A stretch of DNA of 64,000 bases from Thiodiazotropha sp040791665 (GTDB lineage: Bacteria; Pseudomonadota; Gammaproteobacteria; Chromatiales; Chromatiaceae), in NCBI GenBank assembly GCA_040791665.1, contig JBFNNX010000031.1, forward strand, positions 124,001 to 188,000. The letters are read 5' to 3'. Under the pieces are notes generated by a model, which saw only the letters and a list, made by a program, of their open reading frames with translations, did not search any database and was not told the DNA's origin. A program made the position numbers and the translations under genes. This document shows positions 42,676 to 51,950 of the stretch, in pieces. The stretch's first letter is position 1, and each line of letters opens with the position of its first letter.

Positions 42676-43476
42676 ATGAGTAAAAAAAACATAACCGTCA
42701 GAAGTTTGCTGGAGATGAAATCTGCCGGTGAGAAGATCTGTGTATTGACCGGCTACGATGCCAGCTTCACCCGCCTAATTGAAGATGCCGGGGTCGAGGT
42801 GATTCTCGTCGGTGATTCACTCGGCATGGTGATCCAAGGGCAGGAAAGCACCTTGCCTGTGACCTTGGACGAGATGATCTACCATACCCGCAATGTGGCG
42901 AGAGCCAGGGAAAACACCCTGCTGGTGGCAGATATGCCATTCATGAGTTACCGCTCTCCGAACCTGGCCATGGAATCCGCGGGCAGGCTGATGAAGGAGG
43001 GTGGCGCCCATATGGTCAAACTTGAAGGTGGTGCGCCCCAGCTCGAGGCGATTCGCCAGCTTGCATCCCAGGGAATCCCTGTCTGCGGACACCTGGGATT
43101 GCTACCGCAATCCGTACACAAGCTTGGCGGCTATCGCGTGCAGGGACGGGAGAAACGGGATGCAAGCCTGATTCGGGAAGATGCCAGGCTGTTGCAGGAC
43201 GCGGGTATCGATATGTTGGTACTGGAGTGCGTGCCGGATCAGTTGGCTGCACAGGTTGCTACAGAGTTGACCATACCTGTGATCGGCATTGGTGCAGGCC
43301 AAGATTGCGATGGGCAGGTGTTGGTGCTGTATGACATGCTGGGCATAAATCCGCATCCACCCCGTTTCGTGAAGAACTTTCTACAATCCGGCAGGACCAT
43401 CCAAGAGGCACTCAAGGCTTATGTGGATGCCGTTAAATCGGGCGATTTCCCAACGGCAGAACACAGTTTCAAGTGA
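42676..43476 (+). CDS. panB: 3-methyl-2-oxobutanoate hydroxymethyltransferase
   Basis: A 266-residue PanB, the first step of pantothenate synthesis, adding a one-carbon unit from methylenetetrahydrofolate. VLTGYDASFTRLIEDAGVEVILVGDSLGMV contains the metal-binding Asp. MPFMSYRSPN, EGGAPQLE, GHLGLLPQSVHKLGGY and IPVIGIGAGQDCDGQVLVLYDMLG are all diagnostic. The end overlaps a GTG in the panC frame. It begins the panBCD set, which produces vitamin B5 for coenzyme A. Confidence 0.98.
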   Translation: MSKKNITVRSLLEMKSAGEKICVLTGYDASFTRLIEDAGVEVILVGDSLGMVIQGQESTLPVTLDEMIYHTRNVARARENTLLVADMPFMSYRSPNLAMESAGRLMKEGGAHMVKLEGGAPQLEAIRQLASQGIPVCGHLGLLPQSVHKLGGYRVQGREKRDASLIREDARLLQDAGIDMLVLECVPDQLAAQVATELTIPVIGIGAGQDCDGQVLVLYDMLGINPHPPRFVKNFLQSGRTIQEALKAYVDAVKSGDFPTAEHSFK

Positions 43477-43484
43477 GGCGCGGG

Positions 43485-44330
43485 ATGGAGACGATTACTG
43501 AGGTTGAGATTCTGCGCAAACGCATCGGAAGCTGGCGCAAGGCCGGCGAGATGATTGGATTTGTGCCGACCATGGGAAATCTTCACGAGGGGCATTTGGC
43601 GCTGGTCGATGCGGCCAGAAAACGCAGTGATCGGAGTGTGGTGAGCATTTTTGTGAATCCGATGCAGTTTGGCGAGGGAGAGGATTACGAAAGTTACCCT
43701 CGCACTCTGGAACCGGATCGGCGCAAACTCGAACAGGCTGGTGTCGATCTGCTTTTTGCGCCATCGGCAAATACCATCTATCCACAGGGGAATCAGGCAC
43801 AAACCCGAGTCGAGGTGCCCGAACTCTCCGATATTCTCTGTGGCGCCAGCCGTCCGGGCCATTTTATTGGCGTCGCCACTATTGTTTGCAAACTCTTCAA
43901 CTACGTACAACCGGATATCGCGGTGTTCGGGGAGAAGGATTACCAACAATTGATGGTAATCCGGCGTATGGTTGCCGATTTGGCGATACCTGTCGAAATC
44001 CTTGGATTGCCGACTGTGAGGGAGGCGGATGGACTGGCCAAGAGCTCCCGCAACGGCTATCTTTCAACGGATGAGAGAAAGCGTGCGCCAAAACTCTACG
44101 AAATACTCAAGGCTACTGCCAAGTCGTTGAAGGAAGGTGAACGAAATTATGCGCTTCTGGAGGCAAATGGCCTCGATCTGCTGCGATCTGCAGGCTTTCG
44201 GCCGGACTATTTTACCATTCGTCAGGCGGATGATCTGATGCCTCCCGCCCGTGAAGAACAGGATCTGGTAGTTCTGGCGGCAGCATATATGGGAACTACG
44301 CGACTGATAGATAATCTAAATGCTGCATAG
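43485..44330 (+). CDS. panC: Pantothenate synthetase
   Basis: A 281-residue ligase that joins pantoate and beta-alanine with ATP. FVPTMGNLHEGHLALVDAA holds the HIGH-like element, VSIFVNPMQFGEGEDYESYPR and FGEKDYQQLMVIRRMV follow, and KSSRNGYLS is the KMSKS-like signature. ATG 43485 has GAGG at a 6-nt spacing; the GTG at 43473 overlaps the panB stop and would add four residues. Beta-alanine comes from PanD downstream. Confidence 0.97.
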   Translation: METITEVEILRKRIGSWRKAGEMIGFVPTMGNLHEGHLALVDAARKRSDRSVVSIFVNPMQFGEGEDYESYPRTLEPDRRKLEQAGVDLLFAPSANTIYPQGNQAQTRVEVPELSDILCGASRPGHFIGVATIVCKLFNYVQPDIAVFGEKDYQQLMVIRRMVADLAIPVEILGLPTVREADGLAKSSRNGYLSTDERKRAPKLYEILKATAKSLKEGERNYALLEANGLDLLRSAGFRPDYFTIRQADDLMPPAREEQDLVVLAAAYMGTTRLIDNLNAA

Positions 44331-44462
44331 CAACAATTTTTTTATTGATAGCTGGGGCAATATTGCGGATAATTGGCCGTTCACTCGTTCGGGCGGTCGC
44401 CGGTCGATCTGAACCGGGACGATGGTTAGCATAGACATTCATCCAAGATAGGCACGAAATCC

Positions 44463-44843
44463 ATGCGGCTGACAGTACTTAAGTGCAAGTTACATCGAGC
44501 ATGTGTGACTCACTCCGAGCTTGATTATGAAGGCTCGTGTGCCATTGATGCCGATTTGATGAAGTTGGCGGGTATCCATGAGTACGAACAGGTCCAGATC
44601 TATAACGTGACCAATGGTGAACGTTTTACAACCTACGCCATACTTGCGGAGGCAGGATCGCGCGTGATTTCCGTCAATGGTGCGGCGGCACATAAGGCCG
44701 AACCTGGAGATCGAGTCATCATTTGCGCCTATGCCGGCCTAGACAGCGATGAGATGTCCGCATTTAAACCCTCATTGGTCTATCTCGACGAAGAGAACAG
44801 GGTAACTGGGACCGGTGACGCAATACCTATTCAGGCTGCTTAG
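44463..44843 (+). CDS. panD: Aspartate 1-decarboxylase (pyruvoyl-dependent)
   Basis: A 126-residue proenzyme that makes beta-alanine from aspartate. The self-cleavage site YEGSCAID is intact, with Gly24-Ser25; Ser25 becomes the pyruvoyl group. The rest (QIYNVTNGERFTTYAI, GSRVISVNGAAAHKAEPGDRVIICAYA) follows E. coli PanD closely. It starts at ATG 44463 after 132 nt from panC with no clear gene or terminator. The stop codon abuts a reverse copy of the repeat family. The maturation factor PanZ of enterobacteria was not expected and not seen here. Confidence 0.97.
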   Translation: MRLTVLKCKLHRACVTHSELDYEGSCAIDADLMKLAGIHEYEQVQIYNVTNGERFTTYAILAEAGSRVISVNGAAAHKAEPGDRVIICAYAGLDSDEMSAFKPSLVYLDEENRVTGTGDAIPIQAA

Positions 44844-44871
44844 GGGCCTGATAACACTAATCCAAAAGGCT
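44843..44871 (-). repeat. Intergenic repeat, copy 6 (reverse orientation)
   Basis: Read on the minus strand: AGCCT, core TTTGGATTAGTGTTATC, AGGCCCC. It directly follows panD. The orientation is opposite to the other full copies. Confidence 0.6.
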
Positions 44872-44876
44872 CTGTC

Positions 44877-44964
44877 GGGACTCTGTTTCGTCCAGCAAGG
44901 CAGCATGGGCGACGTGCAGTCGTTCTACATGGCTGAACAATAACGTCGCTGGACGGAATGTCCC
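44877..44964. other. Nested inverted repeat in the panD-deacetylase gap
   Basis: Three paired segments nest in order: GGGAC (44877) with GTCCC (44960), CGTCCA (44889) with TGGACG (44950), GCGACGT (44909) with ACGTCGC (44943). The gap of 558 nt (44844-45401) holds no convincing gene. Beyond this structure it has a direct repeat, GTCCCA-N5-TCGAGTTG at 44960-44978 and GTCCCA-N6-TCGAGTTG at 45078-45097, then an AT-rich stretch with the sigma54 promoter. It might be the remnant of a mobile or duplicated element, or an upstream regulator-binding region. Confidence 0.4.
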
Positions 44965-45289
44965 AGGCCATCGAGTTGCGTCTGATGAGGCGTCAATCAG
45001 TGATGCTCATCGTTCATTTGGTTTGTCCAAGCTTCTTTCTCCGACCCTTGATCGGCGCTTTTTCAGGTGCAACAACAGTCCCAATGGCCTCGAGTTGACA
45101 AGCCCCGGCAGCCTGAATTACCAACAGTTAGACCATCCCCATGAAAGCAGACGAAACATCGCAACGGCGAGGGTTGAATCATACGCTTTTCCATAATCGT
45201 CGGACTTTTTTACAATTGTTTGCATTCTAATTGCACCGATCGCATGCTCTCTTTTGCAACACATTGAAAATCAAGGCATATAAATAAAA

Positions 45290-45305
45290 TGGCATAGTAA
45301 TTGCT
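45290..45305 (+). promoter_or_regulatory. Sigma54 (RpoN) promoter of the PIG-L gene
   Basis: TGGCAT, five bases (AGTAA), TTGCT: one base from the RpoN consensus TGGCAC-N5-TTGCW, with the required GG-N10-GC spacing. It lies 97 nt upstream of ATG 45402. Transcription would begin near 45315. The AT-rich DNA before it is typical for enhancer-dependent promoters. The activator is not in the window; in exosortase-A genomes PrsR/PrsK serve such promoters. Confidence 0.7.
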
Positions 45306-45401
45306 CAATTAAAGACAGTAGGCAAAGACCTGCATGTATGCACGCGCATAAACAGTGAGTCATTAATTCGTCTTAAAAAAGGTTCTTAGGAGGATCTTTA
45401 A

Positions 45402-48400
45402 ATGACTGAATTTGCTGCACGTAAGTTATGCATCGCATATTTTTCGCTGGTAATCCTATCGATTCCACAGATGGGTATGGCATCCATCCTGGTTGTCGCC
45501 CCCCATCCCGATGACGATATCATTACTGCTTCAGGTGTCATCGCCGATGCTGTAAATCGTGGTGAACAGGTTACCGTTGTCTTCGTGACCAATGGTGATA
45601 TATCCGGTGTCGCTCAAGGACTGGTCAGACAATCAGAGGCGGTCAATGCACAGGTCGGATATCTGGGAACAACAGAAAGCGATCTGATTTTTCTCGGCTA
45701 TCCCGACGGTGGTCTCGACGAGATCTACAGGTTTTATACAGATGAAACCGATGTCTACACGACTGGCTTCGGTCAATCCACTACCTACGGAAACAGAGGG
45801 TTGGGTGGAACGGATTATCATACTTTTCGATTCGGCAGCCCGGCCAACTACAATCGCTTCAACATCATCAGTGATTTAGCAAGCATATTCGATACATATC
45901 GGCCGGATCACATATTCACTACATCGGAATTCGATAATCACACTGATCACTCCACAACCTATGAGTTGGTTTTATTAGGATTGCAGAACGTCTTTACTGC
46001 CGATCCTGCCTATACGCCAAGTCTACACAAGACCATTGTATGGTCATCGCAACCGTCTATTTGGCCCGAGCCCTTGGATCCGACCTCGTTCCATGTTGCG
46101 ATTCCTGATTTGAATCAAACCGCACTAGTCTGGGCGGACAGAGAGAGTCTTAATGTACCTCTGCCGATGCAGGATACAGTGCTCTCAGTCAATCCGAAGA
46201 TAAATGCAATCGCTTCGCATGATACGCAGGGCGGTATTCTAGGATTTCTTGGTAAATTCAGTCATAAAGATGAAATTTTTTGGGTTGAGAATCCGTTAAC
46301 GGCCAACTCCCCTCCAGTGGTCGACGCCGGGCCAAGCATGTCGGTGGCAATGAATGAGACGGTTCAACTCGATGGCAACGGCAGCTTCGATATCGATGGT
46401 GCACAGCTCTCATATCAGTGGTTACAGCTATCCGGGCCTGGCGTCATTTTGTCTGATCCGACTTCAGCAACCCCGTTTTTTACTGCGCCATCCGGGTTGC
46501 AGGAAGATACCGTTTTGCGATTCCGACTAGTGGTGTCTAACGGGAGCTTTTCCAGTATTCCGGATCATGTAGAAGTGACTGTACAAAGCCTGGATCAGAA
46601 TATTGCGCCTATTGCCAGCAGTATTACCGCATCTTCGGAGAATGCCGGTTCAACTCAAACGGCGCAAAAGGCGATAGATGGTGTTGCGACGGGGTGGCCT
46701 GTCGATTTTCGTCGTGAATGGGCATCTTCAGGAGAAGCTACAGGTGCATGGCTCGAGTTGACCTGGGATCAGGTCTATGCCGTCAATCGGGTCGTGTTAT
46801 TTGACCGACCAAACGCTGCAGACCAAATAATTTCAGCGACTCTCAGCTTTAGCGACGGCTCAACACTAACTGTGGGTCCGCTGGATAATGATGGTTTGGC
46901 AACGACCTATTCGTTCCCGACAAAATATATCAATAGCCTGCGAATGACCGTAGACCTGGCGAGCGGATCCACTATAAACGTGGGTTTGGCCGAGATTGAG
47001 GTGTTCGGTGGATTAGGCGCCGGTGTCAACCTGCCGCCATCCGCGGATGCCGGCCAGGATCAGATCGTACTGGAAGGCGTATCTGTCCAATTGGACGGAT
47101 CGGGCAGCAGTGATCCCAATAATGACCCATTGAATTACCAGTGGACGCAGCTGTCAGGCAGTAATGTGCTGTTATCCGATGACACGTTGATCAACCCGAC
47201 TTTTACTGCGCCTTCCGGCCTACTGCAGAATGAGCAATTGGTTTTCGAACTGGTTGTCGATGACGGTAGTCTTGCGAGTAATTCGGATGCCGTCATTATC
47301 ACGGTATCAAGCAATCAGTATAGCAATATTGCCTCCAATGCGGTTGTCACGGCATCTTCGGAAAACACATCAACGACACAAACTGCTGTCAAGACGATTG
47401 ATGGTTTTGCGACGGGTTATCCTGTTGACCACACCCGTGAATGGGCAAGTTTGAGTGAAGGCGCTGGAGCATGGCTCGATCTGGATTGGAGTAATGCTTA
47501 TACCATCGACCGGGTTGTGCTGTACGACAGGCCGAACGGGGCAGATCATATCGTGTCCGCGCTCTTGAGCTTCAGTGATGGATCAACCGTGCCTGTGGGT
47601 GCGCTCGATAACGCAGGCGGTGTGACAGAGGTCGTTTTTGCACCAAGAACTGTGACGAATATGCGATTGACGGTACAGCAAGTCGGTTCGGCCAGTACAA
47701 ATATCGGCCTTGCTGAAATCGAGGTCTACGGCACTCGAAATGATGGAATAAACCTAAGGCCTACTGCAGACGCTGGTCCGGATCAGTCCGTAGTGGAAGG
47801 AGATTTAGTCAATCTCGACGGATCCGCCAGCAGTGATCCGAATGGAGATCCAATCAATTATCAGTGGGTTCAGGTTTCCGGCATACCGGTCACGCTCTCG
47901 GGGAGTACGACAGTGAACCCCAGTTTTGTTGCACCGTCTGGCCTGACCCAAAGTGAAGTGCTGGTGTTTGAGCTGGTGGTGGATGATGCGATTGATAGCA
48001 GTCTGCCTGACAGCGTGAATATCACAGTGGGATCCCTGCAAAGCGCCAATGTTGCACCCACTGCGTCTGTTACAGCATCATCACAGAATACATCAACCAG
48101 TCAGACCGCAGATAAAGCGGTTGATACTGTCCCATCGGGGTATCCGAATGATCATACACGGGAATGGGCAACCACTGGAGAAGGCGCCGGTGCGTGGATT
48201 GAGATGACATGGAGTAGCGGGCAAACCGTGGATCGTATCCTGCTCTATGATCGACCTAACGGAAATGACCAGATTGTGTCAGGGACGTTGACCTTTAGCG
48301 ACGGATCTACAGTTGCTGTTGGCGCCCTTGAAAACAGTGGCGGCGCAACTGAGATTTTTATAACGCCCAGGACTGTAACCAGCTTGAGATTTACCGTAGA

Positions 48401-48464
48401 TCAGGTCACTCCTGCAACACTCAATGTAGGGCTTGCGGAGATAGAGGTGTTTGCCACTCCATGA
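45402..48464 (+). CDS. Secreted PIG-L deacetylase with three PKD/discoidin units
   Basis: A 1020-residue secreted protein. The signal peptide ends near residue 27 (QMGMA-S). Residues 28-~240 are the PIG-L/LmbE deacetylase fold with the zinc ligands HPDDD (His35, Asp37, Asp38) and HTDH (His180, His183). The family removes acetyl groups from N-acetylglucosamine-containing compounds. Then come three tandem units, each a PKD/REJ-like domain (starting near 302, 543 and 784, motif LDG.GS.D...YQW) and a discoidin/F5-8C-like domain (near 401, 641 and 882, ending GLAEIEVFG). The period is about 241 residues (723 nt). The last residues FATP carry no PEP-CTERM or LPXTG signal. The ribosome site AGGAGG is strong. 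A matrix- or glycan-modifying enzyme is the best inference. Confidence 0.85.
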   Translation: MTEFAARKLCIAYFSLVILSIPQMGMASILVVAPHPDDDIITASGVIADAVNRGEQVTVVFVTNGDISGVAQGLVRQSEAVNAQVGYLGTTESDLIFLGYPDGGLDEIYRFYTDETDVYTTGFGQSTTYGNRGLGGTDYHTFRFGSPANYNRFNIISDLASIFDTYRPDHIFTTSEFDNHTDHSTTYELVLLGLQNVFTADPAYTPSLHKTIVWSSQPSIWPEPLDPTSFHVAIPDLNQTALVWADRESLNVPLPMQDTVLSVNPKINAIASHDTQGGILGFLGKFSHKDEIFWVENPLTANSPPVVDAGPSMSVAMNETVQLDGNGSFDIDGAQLSYQWLQLSGPGVILSDPTSATPFFTAPSGLQEDTVLRFRLVVSNGSFSSIPDHVEVTVQSLDQNIAPIASSITASSENAGSTQTAQKAIDGVATGWPVDFRREWASSGEATGAWLELTWDQVYAVNRVVLFDRPNAADQIISATLSFSDGSTLTVGPLDNDGLATTYSFPTKYINSLRMTVDLASGSTINVGLAEIEVFGGLGAGVNLPPSADAGQDQIVLEGVSVQLDGSGSSDPNNDPLNYQWTQLSGSNVLLSDDTLINPTFTAPSGLLQNEQLVFELVVDDGSLASNSDAVIITVSSNQYSNIASNAVVTASSENTSTTQTAVKTIDGFATGYPVDHTREWASLSEGAGAWLDLDWSNAYTIDRVVLYDRPNGADHIVSALLSFSDGSTVPVGALDNAGGVTEVVFAPRTVTNMRLTVQQVGSASTNIGLAEIEVYGTRNDGINLRPTADAGPDQSVVEGDLVNLDGSASSDPNGDPINYQWVQVSGIPVTLSGSTTVNPSFVAPSGLTQSEVLVFELVVDDAIDSSLPDSVNITVGSLQSANVAPTASVTASSQNTSTSQTADKAVDTVPSGYPNDHTREWATTGEGAGAWIEMTWSSGQTVDRILLYDRPNGNDQIVSGTLTFSDGSTVAVGALENSGGATEIFITPRTVTSLRFTVDQVTPATLNVGLAEIEVFATP

Positions 48465-48487
48465 GATTGATAGGGAATTCGTTGCAG

Positions 48488-48515
48488 ATACCTGGTTGGT
48501 CTAGAGCCCAGGTAT
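48488..48515. other. Hairpin between convergent PIG-L and glgA genes
   Basis: ATACCTGG and CCAGGTAT form a perfect 8-bp stem around a 12-nt loop. It overlaps the last codons of glgA and ends 24 nt after the PIG-L stop. Neither strand has a T-run, so it is a possible transcript end rather than a classical terminator. Confidence 0.45.
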
Positions 48516-49961
48516 ATCGATGGCTGTCTGGTAAAGCTCCAGATAGTGCTGAGCGCTGGCCTCCCAACTGAAATCCTGCTGCATGCCTGTCCGGGCGAGG
48601 ATTTCCCAGTCGGTTGCCGATCGCCGGTAGAAGTTGATGGCGTGCTCGACCGCGCCCCATAGACTGCTTCCATCCGCATCATCGAAGACGAATCCAGTTG
48701 CACTGCCGTTGGCTAGGGTAGAGGGGGTGACATCGACCACCGTATCCGCCAAACCACCGGTCCGTCTGACAATAGGTACGGTGCCATATCGTAAACTGTA
48801 CATCTGATTCAACCCGCAAGGCTCGAAGCGGGAGGGCATGACGAAACAGTCGCACCCTGCCTCGATACGGTGTGACAGGCCTTCATCATAACCGATAAAT
48901 ACCCCAACTCGGCTGTGATAGCGGTTGCTAATCTTCTTCAGCGCATGCTCAAGATCCTTGTTGCCCGATCCCAGCATGACCATTTGTGCCCCTGCATCCA
49001 TGATCCCGGGTAAAACCTGGAGGATCAGGTCGACACCCTTCTGATCAACCAATCGGCCGATGTAGCCGAATAGTTGTATGTTTTCATCCTCGGGGAGTCC
49101 GTATTCCCGTTGCAGCGCCAGTTTATTCTTGCGTTTGTCGTCAAATCGTTCGGTGGAGTAGGGTGTGTCGATATGCCGATCGGTTTGTGGATCCCACTCA
49201 TGGTAATCGATCCCGTTGAGGACCCCGCTGAAATGGTCTTTGCGGTGGCTTAATAGTCCCTCAAGGCCATAGCCGAACTCGGCCGTCCTTATCTCTGCGG
49301 CATAGCTCGGGCTAACCGTGTTTACCCGGTCTGAAAGCGCGATACCCCCTTTGATGAATGAGAGCTGGCCGTGAAACTCCAGATGATGGTATGACCAAAG
49401 GTGTTCCGGGAGTCCGAGGCGCAGAAATGTGGCTTGATCGAAGAGTCCCTGATAGGCCAGATTATGGATAGTGAACAGGGTTGCAGGTCGATGCTCCTCT
49501 GTTGAGAGCAATGGCGCGATGAGACCGGTTTGCCAGTCATTCGCATGTACAACATCAGGCTGCCAGTCGTGTTCCGTCCGGTTCAGGACAAACGCAACCA
49601 CCGCATGACAGAAGAGGCTGAAACGTTCCGCGTTATCGGGCCAGTTCATGCCCTCAGGGGATAGGTAGGGATTGCCTGTACGGTTGAACCGGTGTGGTGC
49701 GTCGACCACATACAACGGCACCTTGTGAGGACCGCAGCTTCCCTGTAAAAGATGGACCGGTGAGCTTTCGCCAGCGATATCCAGTTTTGCCAGGCTTTGT
49801 AAATTGTCCGCTTTTTCCAACACATCTGGATAACCCGGGAGAATCAAGCGACAATCCTGGCCTATGTGATTGAGTGCGGCAGGTAAGCTACCCGCAACAT
49901 CAGCCAACCCACCCGTTTTGATTAACGGTGTGGCTTCACTGCTGGCAAAGAGGATTTTCAT
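48501..49961 (-). CDS. glgA: Glycogen synthase (ADP-glucose type)
   Basis: A 486-residue GT5 enzyme that extends glycogen from ADP-glucose. The N-terminal acceptor/ADP-glucose loop is PLIKTGGLADVAGSLPAAL. VHANDWQTGL and FTIHNLAYQGLF follow. The C-terminal half has YIGRLVDQKGVDLIL, MPSRFEPCGLNQMYSLRYGT (EX7E) and GGLADTV. Length is normal. It is read toward the secreted deacetylase gene and is divergent from pgi. A partial copy of the repeat family (AGGGGCTGTTAAC, about 49986-49998) lies just upstream of its start. ADP-glucose comes from GlgC at 54.3 kb. Confidence 0.97.
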   Translation of the reverse strand: MKILFASSEATPLIKTGGLADVAGSLPAALNHIGQDCRLILPGYPDVLEKADNLQSLAKLDIAGESSPVHLLQGSCGPHKVPLYVVDAPHRFNRTGNPYLSPEGMNWPDNAERFSLFCHAVVAFVLNRTEHDWQPDVVHANDWQTGLIAPLLSTEEHRPATLFTIHNLAYQGLFDQATFLRLGLPEHLWSYHHLEFHGQLSFIKGGIALSDRVNTVSPSYAAEIRTAEFGYGLEGLLSHRKDHFSGVLNGIDYHEWDPQTDRHIDTPYSTERFDDKRKNKLALQREYGLPEDENIQLFGYIGRLVDQKGVDLILQVLPGIMDAGAQMVMLGSGNKDLEHALKKISNRYHSRVGVFIGYDEGLSHRIEAGCDCFVMPSRFEPCGLNQMYSLRYGTVPIVRRTGGLADTVVDVTPSTLANGSATGFVFDDADGSSLWGAVEHAINFYRRSATDWEILARTGMQQDFSWEASAQHYLELYQTAIDIPGL

Positions 49962-50161
49962 GGCCTTTTATTGTCCTTGTTTTTTTAGGGGCTGTTAACG
50001 GAGGCGAGTATGAATCAATCAATTCTGCTTCGACATTCGCTTTGTTGCACTATTTTATCATTTACCATCACAGCTTTACGATATGCCATATGTTATCTTG
50101 CTATAGTTGCAGCCTTTTTATAAAAACTGGCACTAATATTCAAATTAAACGCATTTAGATC

Positions 50162-51808
50162 ATGACCGAGATAAATCAGACAGACGAATGGATGGCCCTT
50201 GAAAAACACTGGGCCGAGGTCGAACCGCTCCTGATGCGTGACCTGTTTCATCAGGGGCCGGAGAGAGCCGAGCAGATGTCCATCAGACAGTGCGGGATCA
50301 TGCTCGATTATTCCAAGAACCGGATAAACTCCAGATCGATGAATCTTCTGCTGGACCTGGCGCGTGCTGTAGATGTTGACGGTTGGCGGCGTCGCATGTT
50401 TTCCGGCGAGCGATTGAATATTACCGAGAACAGAGCGGTGCTTCACGTGGCTTTGCGGAATCGCTCCAACCAACCCATCTGGTTCGATGGTGAGGATGTG
50501 ATGCCATCGGTCAATACCGTTTTGCAGAAGATGGAGGCATTTTCAGAATCGGTACGCTGCGGCGAATGGAAAGGCTATACAGGAAAGCCGATAAGCGATG
50601 TCGTGAATATTGGCATAGGCGGCTCCAACCTGGGTCCATTGATGGTCTGCGAGGCGCTCAAAGCTTACCAGAAGCCAGGCTTGAGAATGCATTTCGTGTC
50701 TAACGTGGATGGCACCCATATTATCGATACCATCAATACACTGGACCCGGAAACCACACTGTTCATCATTGCCTCAAAGACATTCACAACCCAAGAGACG
50801 CTGACCAACGCCCTTTCTGCACGAAAATGGCTGTTGGAAAAACTGCATGATGATGAGGCCGTTGCGCGCCATTTTGTCGCTGTTTCGACAAATGGAGAGG
50901 AGGTCTCCCGATTTGGTATCGATACCGCCAATATGTTCGAGTTCTGGGATTGGGTCGGCGGGCGCTATTCGCTCTGGTCAGCAATCGGCCTGCCCATCAC
51001 AATTGCAATCGGCATGCAGAATTTCTATGGACTGCTGGAGGGTGCACATGAAATGGACCAACATTTCCTGCATGCCGATCTCTCTGAAAACATGCCGGTC
51101 ATCATGGCGCTGCTGGGCATCTGGTATATCGATTTCGCCAATGCGCGTACCCATGCGATTCTCCCTTATGACCAGTATCTGAGGTATCTGCCTGACTATT
51201 TGCAGCAAGCGGACATGGAGAGCAACGGTAAGCGTGTCACCCGTTTCGGGCGGCCGGTCGACTATTCCACCGGTCCTGTTATTTGGGGCACGGCTGGTAC
51301 CGACGGGCAACATGCCTACTACCAACTCATCCATCAGGGAACACAGCTCATACCTTGCGATTTCATTATTCCGGTCAACAGCCATAACGAGACAGGGGAT
51401 CATCACGAAAAACTGTTTGCCAACTGTCTGGCGCAGACTGAGGCATTGATGCGTGGTAAGACTCGTACCGAAGCACGTGAGGAGATGGAGCAGGCGGGCC
51501 TGGAGCCTGAGCGGATCGTGGATCTGCTGCCTCACAGAATCTTTCCCGGAAACAGACCCTCAAACACCCTGCTTGTGGACAAGATAACCCCGTCACGTCT
51601 GGGATCCCTAATTGCTCTTTACGAGCACAAGATCTTCATCCAAGGTGTCATCTGGCGGGTCAACTCCTTTGATCAATGGGGGGTGGAATTGGGAAAACAG
51701 CTGGCGGGAGTGATTTTGCCGGAGCTGTTGGACAAACAGCAATCCTCCCGGCATGACAGCTCCACCCAAGGGTTGATTACATACTTCCATCGGCATAGAA
51801 AGCGGTAG
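50162..51808 (+). CDS. pgi: Glucose-6-phosphate isomerase
   Basis: A 548-residue enzyme interconverting glucose-6-phosphate and fructose-6-phosphate. VNIGIGGSNLGPLMVCEAL is the sugar-phosphate binding signature. HFVSNVDGTHI, SKTFTTQETLTNA and WDWVGGRYSLWSAIGL are diagnostic, and HNETGDHHEKLFAN contains the catalytic His region. Length is normal. It stands between glgA and glgB, both on the other strand, and links gluconeogenesis with glycogen synthesis. No terminator was seen in the 142 nt after it. Confidence 0.98.
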   Translation: MTEINQTDEWMALEKHWAEVEPLLMRDLFHQGPERAEQMSIRQCGIMLDYSKNRINSRSMNLLLDLARAVDVDGWRRRMFSGERLNITENRAVLHVALRNRSNQPIWFDGEDVMPSVNTVLQKMEAFSESVRCGEWKGYTGKPISDVVNIGIGGSNLGPLMVCEALKAYQKPGLRMHFVSNVDGTHIIDTINTLDPETTLFIIASKTFTTQETLTNALSARKWLLEKLHDDEAVARHFVAVSTNGEEVSRFGIDTANMFEFWDWVGGRYSLWSAIGLPITIAIGMQNFYGLLEGAHEMDQHFLHADLSENMPVIMALLGIWYIDFANARTHAILPYDQYLRYLPDYLQQADMESNGKRVTRFGRPVDYSTGPVIWGTAGTDGQHAYYQLIHQGTQLIPCDFIIPVNSHNETGDHHEKLFANCLAQTEALMRGKTRTEAREEMEQAGLEPERIVDLLPHRIFPGNRPSNTLLVDKITPSRLGSLIALYEHKIFIQGVIWRVNSFDQWGVELGKQLAGVILPELLDKQQSSRHDSSTQGLITYFHRHRKR

Positions 51809-51950
51809 TCAGTGGCCGATGGGTATTGGCGGCTACCGGAGATAGCCATGGATTTGTCGCGTAGGCTGCCTTGGGTAAGCAAGTGCTATCGCGGATAATT
51901 CATCCCCGGAACCGGCATCGTACTCCATGGCGGTGACGAGGTGTTCCGCT

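Noticed and set aside
48440..48464. PEP-CTERM sorting signal at the end of the PIG-L protein
   Set aside because: The last residues are VGLAEIEVFATP. There is no PEP motif, hydrophobic helix or basic tail.
46300..48464. CRISPR-like or non-coding tandem repeat
   Set aside because: The periodic signal is protein-coding domain duplication in one intact frame.
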